Shown one piece after another: positions 1-5,514 of a stretch of 7,707 nucleotides of DNA. Each line of letters opens with the position of its first letter. Position 1 is the first letter of the stretch. Made by a program: the position numbers and the translations under genes. The notes under the pieces are model-generated. The model searched no databases, had not been told where the DNA came from, and worked only from the letters and a program-made list of their open reading frames with translations. The stretch comes from Candidatus Vogelbacteria bacterium CG22_combo_CG10-13_8_21_14_all_37_9 (GTDB lineage Bacteria > Patescibacteriota > Minisyncoccia > Phycocordibacterales > XYD1-FULL-46-19): assembly GCA_002772495.1 (NCBI GenBank), contig PCSX01000014.1, forward strand, positions 1-7,707, read 5' to 3'.

Positions 1-36
1 AGCCCCGAGGTATTCAAACATCGCACTCTAATAAAA

Positions 37-66
37 CGGGCGGGCAACTCTTTGGTTGCCCGCCCG
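37..66 (-). terminator. Rho-independent terminator of pyrF
   Basis: A perfect 12-bp GC-rich inverted repeat (arms 37-48 and 55-66) encloses a 6-nt loop. Read on the minus strand, the stem is followed directly by TTTTATTAG. It begins 13 nt after the pyrF stop codon. The plus-strand side has no T tract, so it should act only on minus-strand transcription. Confidence 0.9.
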
Positions 67-79
67 ATGGTGGAGAGGA

Positions 80-856
80 TTAGCAGTCACAACTAGCAAC
101 GGCTTCTCTTATTTCGTCGAGAGTCTTTTCGATGGCTTCCCGTGGAGTTTGTGGAAAGCCATGATTGTTTGTTTTGGCTTCGAGAATGGGACGACCGATA
201 ATGATTCGGTCGGCTCCGTCTTGAATGGCTTGTTTCGGAGTCATTACTCGAGCTTTTTCTTGGTCATCCCATCTGATCATTGCCCACTGTGGTCGAATGG
301 CTGGAGTGTTCAAAGAAAGAGTTAACTCCTGATGGCGTTTGAGAACCGCAAGTTCGGCGCCTGATGAGACTAAACCATCCAAATCAGCCAATTGAGCCAT
401 TCGAGCGAAATGTAATACTCCCGCCTTGATGGAACAACTAAAGATAGCCTGACACTCTTCTTCGTCAAGACTAGTCAGAATGCTGACACCCAGAAGCTGA
501 GTTGTTCTCAAGGTATCCCGAACCTTTTTCAGTCCGTCGATACCTGCTGAGCACATCAGGGTTAGAAACTCTGGACGATACTCGACAAGCATAGATGCGT
601 CGGTCCCCATCGTTTCAGGAATGTCGTTCAATTTGAGATCAGCCATCACTTTCATTCCACGATCATGTAGATCTTTGATCAAACTGTAACCACAGACTCT
701 TAAAGCAGAGTTGATTTTGAAAGTAACGCCCGTATCAGCGACACTTTCAGCTAAAGCTAATATCCGACGTCGAAGGCCATTCACCCCTCCTTCGTCTGGT
801 TTTAGATCGGCTGATAGTATCAGCCGATCTGGAGGTTCTAAAAAATCTACTTTCAA
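80..856 (-). CDS. pyrF: orotidine 5'-phosphate decarboxylase
   Basis: This enzyme decarboxylates OMP to UMP, the last step of de novo pyrimidine synthesis, in the cytoplasm. The 258-residue protein carries the family signature VMADLKLNDIPET (about 70-82), with the catalytic Asp73-Lys75-Asp78 set, an upstream Lys47 in the FKIN segment, and the N-terminal SADL strand (Asp17). The C-terminal phosphate-binding part is also present: a TPAIRP segment, then DQEKARVMTPKQAI and GADRIIIGRPI. Length is usual for a bacterial PyrF. The start is TTG at 856; it is supported by a perfect AGGAGG 8 nt upstream and by the conserved N-terminal strand, which leaves no room for a much later start. The gene is alone between its terminator and a divergent SWIB gene. 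Its GC content looks higher than that of the division genes (about 45-52% in three sampled 60-base lines), and its strong SD is unlike its neighbours, which may mean it arrived separately. No other pyrimidine gene is in view. Confidence 0.95.
   Translation of the reverse strand: MKVDFLEPPDRLILSADLKPDEGGVNGLRRRILALAESVADTGVTFKINSALRVCGYSLIKDLHDRGMKVMADLKLNDIPETMGTDASMLVEYRPEFLTLMCSAGIDGLKKVRDTLRTTQLLGVSILTSLDEEECQAIFSCSIKAGVLHFARMAQLADLDGLVSSGAELAVLKRHQELTLSLNTPAIRPQWAMIRWDDQEKARVMTPKQAIQDGADRIIIGRPILEAKTNNHGFPQTPREAIEKTLDEIREAVASCDC
804..830. repeat. perfect 13-bp palindrome inside the pyrF start region
   Basis: Arms 804-816 and 818-830 are exact reverse complements around a single central base; as RNA this gives at least 12 bp with a 3-nt loop. 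It covers codons 9-18 of pyrF, so in the mRNA the hairpin begins 26 nt after the TTG start. No T tract follows, so it is not a terminator. It could influence translation initiation or act as a DNA operator; neither is shown. Confidence 0.75.
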
Positions 857-864
857 GGGTCTTC

Positions 865-870
865 CCTCCT
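865..870 (-). promoter_or_regulatory. strong Shine-Dalgarno site of pyrF
   Basis: The minus strand reads AGGAGGG, with AGGAGG ending 8 nt before a TTG codon. This fixes the otherwise weak TTG at 856 as the pyrF start. It is the only strong SD found ahead of any gene in this window. Confidence 0.85.
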
Positions 871-1017
871 TTTTTACTTGACCAAATACCTTTTATTAAA
901 TACCAACTACAAGCGAAATTGCTCATCTGACTAAAGATTGCCATAAGGTGGTCATAAGAGCAAGTTGATGTCCCCAGTTGGAGTTTTCCCCTAGCTATCC
1001 CTTTTTTCTTCCCTATA

Positions 1018-1026
1018 TGCTATACT
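1018..1026 (+). promoter_or_regulatory. extended -10 promoter of the SWIB gene
   Basis: TGC-TATACT is a textbook extended -10 element (TGN before a 5/6 match to TATAAT). No -35 hexamer is seen 16-18 nt upstream, which is normal for extended -10 promoters. Transcription should start near 1032-1034, giving a leader of about 28 nt with no SD before the ATG at 1061. The 9-mer TGCTATACT recurs exactly at 7582-7590. Confidence 0.65.
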
Positions 1027-1060
1027 GAAAGGGTTAAGTCTTAATAGTTAATAAAAAAGT

Positions 1061-1315
1061 ATGGCAAATCCTAATTCAGCGTTTATGAAGCCGATGACCA
1101 TTAGCCCGGAACTCGCGGCGGTCGTAGGCAAGGGGCCAATGCCTCGATCCGAGGTGGTCAAAGCTTTGTGGATCTATATTAAGAAACATGATCTTCAAGA
1201 GCCAACTAACAAGCGTAATATTAATGCTGACGAAAATTTGAAGAAAGTTTTTGGCGGCAAAGCCGTGGTCAACATGTTTGAAATGACCAAATTGATTTCT
1301 AAACACTTGTCTTAA
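1061..1315 (+). CDS. SWIB/MDM2-domain protein
   Basis: This 84-residue protein is almost entirely one SWIB/MDM2 fold (about residues 12-83). It opens with a KPMTISPELAAVVG-like segment, followed by MPRSEVVKALWIYIKKHDLQ, then a DENLKKVFGGKAVVNMFEMTKLISKHL helix-rich end. In eukaryotes SWIB domains sit in SWI/SNF chromatin-remodelling subunits and in topoisomerase fusions. Free-standing bacterial forms are known (for example in Chlamydiae and CPR bacteria), but their role is not settled; a DNA- or nucleoid-associated role is an inference only. The ATG at 1061 is the first start after the promoter. The gene is monocistronic, divergent from pyrF and convergent with the flavoprotein gene, with a terminator 24 nt after its stop. 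The leader is AT-rich and has no SD. Confidence 0.88.
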   Translation: MANPNSAFMKPMTISPELAAVVGKGPMPRSEVVKALWIYIKKHDLQEPTNKRNINADENLKKVFGGKAVVNMFEMTKLISKHLS

Positions 1316-1338
1316 TTAAGTTTTGGGTTTATTCCCAC

Positions 1339-1370
1339 CAAAAATCCCCCGCCTAGGCGGGGGGTTTTTG
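1339..1370. terminator. bidirectional Rho-independent terminator
   Basis: A GC-only stem core (1346-1352 with 1357-1363, loop CTAG) is extended by a T-G pair and an A-run pairing with a T-run. T tracts follow on both strands: TTTTT at 1365-1369 on plus, and the complement of 1340-1344 on minus. It lies between the stop codons of two convergent genes (1315 on plus, 1374 on minus) and should end transcription from both sides. Confidence 0.9.
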
Positions 1371-1373
1371 AGT

Positions 1374-2300
1374 TTAATTTGTTTTCAAATAATTAAAAAT
1401 ATTTTCCACTGCCTTGATGGCATCACCAACGGCGATATTATTTTGATGATAAAGTCCATCAGAACAATCTCCTGCCGACCAGAGGCCGGGGATTGAGCTG
1501 GCTTGAGTTTTTGGATCGACAACAATAGCCGAGAATTTATTTAGAGTCACTAAATCTTTAACCATTTCAGTGTTAGGTAGAAAACCAATTTCCACAAAAA
1601 TCCCTTCGGCTGGAATTTCTTTGGTCTCACCACTGATTTTATCTTGGTAAACAATTGTTTCAGTATAATCACCACCTTTGACTTCTAAAATTTCAGCATT
1701 AGTCAGAGCTTTAAATTTAGGATCTTTGAGTAAAGCTTCCACCGTAATAGCTTCAGCTTTAAATTCTGGATTATGTTGAAGGAGAGTGACACTCTTGGCA
1801 TAGGCTAGGAGCTGTCCAGCACTCCCAAAACCAGCGTTACCACCACCAATCACAACCAAGTCTCGCCCGGCAAAAAGGGGACCGTCACAGGAAGCACAGT
1901 AGGTAATCCCTTTTTGTTCGTATTTGTCGGACCCGGGGACAGTCAATTTTCGGCGTCGACCACCACTGGTGATTAAAACGGTTTTAGTTTGGTGAGTAAT
2001 ACCTTGATTCGTTAAAACTGAAAAACCAGCCTCACTTTTAGTCACTGTTTGAACAAGTTCGTTCTCTTTAATAACAAAAGTCTCACTTTGATAAGAAAAA
2101 AGATGATCTTTTAATTGTTGGGCTAGAGCTTCACCACTGATTGATTTAGTCCCAATCCAATTTTGAACTTCGGGGGAAATACTGGATTGTCCACCAAAAT
2201 TTTCAGCAATGATTAAAGTTTTAATATTTTTTCGAGCAGAGTAGACGCCAGCGGCAATCGCGGCTGGACCACCGCCAACAATAATGAGATCGTAGGACAT
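1374..2300 (-). CDS. trxB: thioredoxin reductase-like FAD/NAD(P) disulfide oxidoreductase
   Basis: This two-domain flavoprotein of 308 residues passes electrons from NAD(P)H through FAD to a redox-active cysteine pair, normally for reducing thioredoxin. Visible parts are the FAD-binding GGGPAAIAAG (9-18), the active-site CASC (Cys135, Cys138) in ITYCASCDGP, a second nucleotide-binding GGGNAGFGSA (152-161) and the C-terminal FAD motif SAGDCS (275-280). Length is typical of low-molecular-weight TrxB. However, the HRRDxxRA region that marks NADPH-dependent TrxB is replaced by LLQHNPEFKAEA (174-184). Together with GIFVEIGFLPNT (233-244), this resembles the C-terminal reductase half of AhpF, so NADH or another cofactor is possible. 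There is no N-terminal thioredoxin-fold domain as in true AhpF. The ATG at 2300 gives a complete N-terminal FAD strand. It lies 107 nt after ftsZ; a promoter in that gap is not clear (TTGATT and AATAAG at 17-nt spacing is only a weak candidate). It ends in a bidirectional terminator. Confidence 0.85.
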   Translation of the reverse strand: MSYDLIIVGGGPAAIAAGVYSARKNIKTLIIAENFGGQSSISPEVQNWIGTKSISGEALAQQLKDHLFSYQSETFVIKENELVQTVTKSEAGFSVLTNQGITHQTKTVLITSGGRRRKLTVPGSDKYEQKGITYCASCDGPLFAGRDLVVIGGGNAGFGSAGQLLAYAKSVTLLQHNPEFKAEAITVEALLKDPKFKALTNAEILEVKGGDYTETIVYQDKISGETKEIPAEGIFVEIGFLPNTEMVKDLVTLNKFSAIVVDPKTQASSIPGLWSAGDCSDGLYHQNNIAVGDAIKAVENIFNYLKTN

Positions 2301-2306
2301 CTTTTC

Positions 2307-2331
2307 AAAATTAAAAATTAAAAATTAAAAA
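2307..2331. repeat. AT heptad tandem repeat in the trxB leader
   Basis: About three and a half copies of a 7-bp AAAAATT unit lie immediately upstream of the trxB ATG, where an SD would normally be. It makes the ribosome-landing region unstructured and A/T-only. Unit number could vary by slippage, but this cannot be judged from one sequence. Confidence 0.6.
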
Positions 2332-2407
2332 CTTATTTCGATTTAGTCTTTTAAAATCAAAGTCACTTAAATTACCCGATTAGTATTGCATAATTTTCTC
2401 GTCTCTA

Positions 2408-3598
2408 CTATTTTTTAGTTCGGCGGAGGAAGGCGGGGATAGAAGACCAATCATCACCATCTTCGGCTTCCTCAATAATTTTAGGAGCTTCAGTGACGGC
2501 TCGTGGTCGGAAAAAAGATTCACGTTCTGGTTTTTCTTCTTCTTCAGTCTTTTCAATTCGTTTATCTTTGGAGTCTTTTTTGTTTTCCGCTAGGGCATTT
2601 TTTTCATCAGGATTGAAAAAGGTAGCGACTTGTTTTCGACCTCCTTCTGGAAAACCACAAGCAATCACAGTGATTTTGATTTCGTTTTTCTTGAGTTTAG
2701 TATCGAGGATTGTTCCAAAAATTACTTTGGCATCATTATCAACCGATTCAGTGATAATTTTGGCTGCTTCTTGGATTTCAAACATGGTTAAATCTTCACC
2801 TCCGGAAATCGTAAAGAGGACCCCTTTAGCGCCAGTAATGGAGAGATCCAAGAGGGGAGAATTAATCGCCGCTTTAGCGGCCGCTGAAGCTCGATTTTCG
2901 CCGGCCGCTGAACCAATGCCCATCAAAGCCGAACCAGCATTTTGCATTACCGCTCGAATGTCGGCAAAGTCGACGTTAATAATACCAGGCATGGTGATGG
3001 TGTTGGAAATACCCTCGACCGCTTGACGGAGAATTTCATCGCACATTGCAAAAGCGGAAGTGTGTTTAGTCTCTTTATCAATGATTCCTAACAGTCGATC
3101 GTTAGGAATAATAATGAAAGCGTCGACTTCTTGGCGGAGTTCGTCCATCCCTTTTTCGGCAATGGCCATTCTAGTTTTACCTTCGAAAAAGAAGGGTCGA
3201 GTAACTACGGCAACGGTTAATGCTCCTTGATCACGAGCAGTTTTAGCAATAATCGGAGCGGCACCAGTCCCGGTCCCACCACCCAGACCACAAGAAACGA
3301 AAACCATATCAGCACCCTTGATTGAATTCTGAATTTCTTCGATACTTTCTTCACCGGCTCGGCGACCAATTTCAGGATCCATCCCGGTTCCCAAACCGCG
3401 AGTTAAATTTTTACCAATATGAATTTTTTGTTCGGCTGAAGAATGATGAAGATGTTGAGCATCAGTATTCATTACGATAAACTCTACCCCTCGGACGCCC
3501 GAGTTGATCATGTGATTGACCGCATTAGTACCTGAGCCACCGACGCCGATGACCTTAATTCGAGCAAAAGATTCAATTTCAGGGGTAATTTTAGGCAT
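2408..3598 (-). CDS. ftsZ: cell division GTPase FtsZ
   Basis: This tubulin homologue polymerises with GTP into the division ring at mid-cell. The 396-residue protein has the nucleotide-binding GVGGSGTNAV (18-27), the tubulin/FtsZ signature GGGTGTGAAP (106-115), the PFFFEGKTR segment (135-143), and the catalytic T7 loop NVDFAD, with Asn208, Asp210 and Asp213 in place to complete the GTPase site of the next subunit. The globular part ends near residue 330. A charged, probably disordered linker (about 331-383) follows, then a clear C-terminal peptide, WSSIPAFLRRTKK, whose IPAFLRR core is the FtsA-binding tail. The protein looks complete. The ATG at 3598 starts the expected N-terminal extension before IKVIGVGG. 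Its own promoter lies just upstream in a 127-nt gap after ftsA, so it can be expressed apart from the upstream genes. No SD precedes the ATG. Confidence 0.97.
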   Translation of the reverse strand: MPKITPEIESFARIKVIGVGGSGTNAVNHMINSGVRGVEFIVMNTDAQHLHHSSAEQKIHIGKNLTRGLGTGMDPEIGRRAGEESIEEIQNSIKGADMVFVSCGLGGGTGTGAAPIIAKTARDQGALTVAVVTRPFFFEGKTRMAIAEKGMDELRQEVDAFIIIPNDRLLGIIDKETKHTSAFAMCDEILRQAVEGISNTITMPGIINVDFADIRAVMQNAGSALMGIGSAAGENRASAAAKAAINSPLLDLSITGAKGVLFTISGGEDLTMFEIQEAAKIITESVDNDAKVIFGTILDTKLKKNEIKITVIACGFPEGGRKQVATFFNPDEKNALAENKKDSKDKRIEKTEEEEKPERESFFRPRAVTEAPKIIEEAEDGDDWSSIPAFLRRTKK

Positions 3599-3618
3599 AA
3601 AAAGGATAACTTGCCATT

Positions 3619-3646
3619 ATCTTAGCATTCTCGAATTAAAAGTCAA
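3619..3646 (-). promoter_or_regulatory. ftsZ promoter
   Basis: On the minus strand, TTGACT (-35, 3641-3646) and TAAGAT (-10, 3619-3624) are separated by 16 nt. A TGC directly before the -10 makes it an extended -10 element. Transcription should start near 3612, giving a leader of about 13 nt without an SD before the ATG at 3598. Both hexamers and the TG match sigma70-type consensus well. Confidence 0.7.
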
Positions 3647-3656
3647 AAAATTTCTG

Positions 3657-3711
3657 ACGCGGATAAAACGCGGACTGGACGCGGAAATGGATACTGATCA
3701 TATACTGAGAT
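3657..3711. repeat. 11-bp phased repeat array upstream of the ftsZ promoter
   Basis: ACGCGGA occurs exactly at 3657, 3668 and 3679, a period of 11 bp, in units ACGCGGATAAA, ACGCGGACTGG and ACGCGGAAATG. A second pair, ATACTGA at 3691 and 3702, is also 11 bp apart. The array lies 10 bp beyond the -35 box, at about -45 to -99 from the predicted ftsZ start. All units point the same way and sit on one face of the helix, which fits phased protein binding. No matching inverted copies are present, so it does not form a terminator. Confidence 0.7.
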
Positions 3712-3725
3712 AAGCTGAATTTTGG

Positions 3726-4901
3726 CTAGGGCCACAGTTCTCTAATTATAGATTTGATCCAAGACCAAATGGGGTAACGATTCGAAGCACTAGAATGTTG
3801 TCGTGGGTTAGAAACCTCTCCGTCTAACAGAGCAAAAATACATAAACCATAAGCCACTGACCAAACCGTATCCTTGATTTGATTTTTAGAAATCATTCCA
3901 ATTTCGGGACTGGCAATCTTGGCTGGCAATTTAAAATAAGATTTAGTCAAATCTTCAATGTTGGAAATATTACTACCACCACCAGTGATGACGACTCCGG
4001 CTGGTAGTAAACCGCTCAGGCCCATTTTTTTCAAATGGCTTTCGATTAATTCAAAAATATCTGAGAGACGAGCTTGGATAATTTCATCTAATTTCTTTTT
4101 AGTAATTGCCCCTTCCCCTTCCCCTTTCTTGATTCGTTCGGCATCTTCGAGGGGGATACGGAAACCAAGGGCGATATCGTTGGTGATATCAGTCGAACCC
4201 AAAGGGAAAATCTGAATTGAAATAGGGAGGCCTTCTTCAAAAATAGCAATTGAAGTAGTTTGGGAACCGATATTAATCAGAACACAACCTGATACTTTTT
4301 GAATTTTGGTCAAAGTGGAAAAAGAAGCGGCCAGAGGAGAAGCAACAATGTCTTCGATAATCACTCCTGAATCTTCGACGGCTTTAACCAAGTCTTTCAA
4401 ATGTTGAGCCGAATAAGTGACAAACAAAATTTTAGCTTCGAGTTTGGAACCTTGCAGACCCTCTGGGCGACCTAAAATTCTTTTGTTATCAAGTTTGAAA
4501 GCAACAGGGATTCGATGAAGAATTTGTTTATTTTTAATATCGGGTAAAGTGGTTTCGGTCGATTCAATACAGCGATTGATTTCTAGTTCATTAATTTCGG
4601 CGTCTGGTCGAGAAACGGCAATGGTGCCATCAACCAGTTTTGATTCTAAAGTAGCGCCACCAATTCCCAAAGTAATTTTGCGAATTTTTTGTTTGATTAC
4701 TCGTTCAGCATCAGCAATGGCAGTTTGAATACTTTCTGAAGCTTCGTCAAAATTAATAATATACCCGCGTCGTAATCCGCGGGAATTTTTTTTGACCATG
4801 GCTAAAACAGTGGGAGTGCTATCACCCTTTTTTACTTCGCACACGACGACTCGGAGTGAGTTTGTGCCGATATCGAGGCCAGTTATTATTTGACGAGACA
4901 T
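3726..4901 (-). CDS. ftsA: cell division protein FtsA
   Basis: This actin-like ATPase anchors FtsZ filaments to the membrane and recruits later division proteins. Across 391 residues it shows phosphate loop 1 (GLDIGTNSLRVVV, 8-20), the FtsA-type GLRRGYIINFDEASESI segment (42-58), the FtsA-specific 1C subdomain region (about 85-165), phosphate loop 2 (LINIGSQTTSIAIF, 208-221) and the adenosine motif AGVVITGGGSNI (301-312). A C-terminal amphipathic helix rich in Trp (PIWSWIKSIIRELWP, 377-391) is the membrane-targeting sequence. Length is close to the family norm. In phosphate loop 2 the usual Asp of VVDIGGGT is Asn210, which may alter nucleotide hydrolysis. The ATG at 4901 is the only start in the open frame: upstream in frame there is a TAA and no other start codon. 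It overlaps ybeY by 80 nt and has no SD, so it is probably translationally coupled or reached from the upstream message. ftsZ follows 127 nt later. Confidence 0.95.
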   Translation of the reverse strand: MSRQIITGLDIGTNSLRVVVCEVKKGDSTPTVLAMVKKNSRGLRRGYIINFDEASESIQTAIADAERVIKQKIRKITLGIGGATLESKLVDGTIAVSRPDAEINELEINRCIESTETTLPDIKNKQILHRIPVAFKLDNKRILGRPEGLQGSKLEAKILFVTYSAQHLKDLVKAVEDSGVIIEDIVASPLAASFSTLTKIQKVSGCVLINIGSQTTSIAIFEEGLPISIQIFPLGSTDITNDIALGFRIPLEDAERIKKGEGEGAITKKKLDEIIQARLSDIFELIESHLKKMGLSGLLPAGVVITGGGSNISNIEDLTKSYFKLPAKIASPEIGMISKNQIKDTVWSVAYGLCIFALLDGEVSNPRQHSSASNRYPIWSWIKSIIRELWP

Positions 4902-5274
4902 GGGAAGCGAAAAGATTGAAGAATTTTTTTTCTTCTCTAGACATTATAGCGCCATGTGCCAATCCTTTCAAATGAAGGCAGGCGTGGATAAAAAGAAAGA
5001 GGATATGATCAAGAGCTTCGTGCTGATAAGCGGAAGCTTCTCTGAACGCTTGAGATAGATTAATCACGATGTCACCTTCGGTATCTGATAAAGGAAAACT
5101 TAAAACATTAGTTGGATAATTTTTCCGACGATAAATTTTATTGAGGGTTTTTATTTCGGCCGGCGAAACCAAAACGAGACCTAAATCATATTTAGATCCC
5201 AAAATTTTAGCCGACACTTTTTTAAAAGCGAGGTCGGGAGTTTTAATTTTTAATTTATTTACGACGGAAAACAT
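4822..5274 (-). CDS. ybeY: endoribonuclease YbeY (rRNA maturation factor)
   Basis: This metal-dependent RNase acts in 16S rRNA 3'-end maturation and ribosome quality control. The family core is intact: YRRKNYPTNVLSFPL (48-62, with the conserved Arg49), EGDIVI (66-71) and the metal-binding HACLHLKGLAH, where His97, His101 and His107 keep the H-x3-H-x5-H spacing. The usual fold ends near residue 124 (EEKKFFNLFASH). A further 25 or so residues form a basic tail (RYRHKLTPSRRVRSKKG) that is encoded inside ftsA, an 80-nt overlap with no visible family similarity. An A8 run at the edge of the core (GAAGAAAAAAAATTC) lies just before the overlap. The start overlaps the rpsU 3' end by 20 nt; the AAGG next to the ATG is too close to be a normal SD, so coupling to rpsU is likely. 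Confidence 0.92.
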   Translation of the reverse strand: MFSVVNKLKIKTPDLAFKKVSAKILGSKYDLGLVLVSPAEIKTLNKIYRRKNYPTNVLSFPLSDTEGDIVINLSQAFREASAYQHEALDHILFLFIHACLHLKGLAHGAIMSREEKKFFNLFASHVSSNNNWPRYRHKLTPSRRVRSKKG

Positions 5275-5494
5275 CCTTGATTTTACCTAATTTTCGCAAG
5301 CGTTCATATTCAGTACTACGAGTGATACGTTTAAGGGCTTCATTTTTTTGTTTTAAAGTAGATTTAGATCGTTCGGCGTATTGAGTTTTGCGGACGCGTT
5401 TAAGCGCCCCGGCCCCGGTTACCCGTTTAGTAAAACGGCGGAGGACGCTGGAGCTAGTCTCATTACCATTACGAGTGACTTCAATTGCTGACAT
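5255..5494 (-). CDS. rpsU: 30S ribosomal protein bS21
   Basis: This small basic protein of the 30S platform sits near the 16S rRNA 3' end and helps mRNA binding. Across 79 residues it aligns with bS21 from the N terminus: IEVTRNGNETSSSVLRRFTKRVTGAG (4-29) matches the [24 protein letters not shown] pattern. It is followed by VRKTQYAERSKSTLKQKNEALKR and a Lys/Arg-rich end (LRKLGKIKDVFRRK). It is a little longer than the 71-residue E. coli form. It starts 20 nt after the hisS stop with no SD, and its end overlaps ybeY by 20 nt. Its neighbour YbeY also works at the 16S 3' end, so the pairing is functionally sensible. Confidence 0.93.
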   Translation of the reverse strand: MSAIEVTRNGNETSSSVLRRFTKRVTGAGALKRVRKTQYAERSKSTLKQKNEALKRITRSTEYERLRKLGKIKDVFRRK

Positions 5495-5514
5495 AATGAA
5501 GAGATGTTAACACG

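Noticed and set aside
1..31. Possible ends of flanking genes: a plus-strand frame ending PRYSNIAL then TAA at 29-31, and a minus-strand ATG at 19-21 giving MFEYLGA to the edge.
   Set aside because: Each has fewer than ten codons and no supporting motif or RBS; they cannot be told from chance.
884..904. AAATACC repeated at 884-890 and 898-904 in the pyrF upstream region, as an operator or promoter element.
   Set aside because: The sequence is short and AT-rich, with 14-bp spacing and no clear -10/-35 pair for pyrF nearby; a chance repeat is plausible.
747..944. 65-codon open frame on the minus strand.
   Set aside because: It overlaps the pyrF start and promoter region in another frame, is low-complexity Arg/Ser-rich, and has no family features.
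2338..2380. TTGATT/AATAAG on the minus strand as a trxB promoter.
   Set aside because: Only 4/6 matches in both boxes and no extended -10; too weak to list as a feature.
2493..3026. 177-codon plus-strand open frame opposite ftsZ.
   Set aside because: It is an antisense shadow of ftsZ, rich in Ser/Phe/Pro as expected from reverse reading, with no SD or promoter.
3691..3708. TATACT at 3701-3706 as a plus-strand promoter.
   Set aside because: It would fire antisense into ftsA with no gene downstream, and is better explained as part of the 11-bp direct repeat.
4108..4131. CCCCTT short repeat inside ftsA.
   Set aside because: It is coding sequence for the KGEGEG stretch in frame with FtsA and needs no other explanation.
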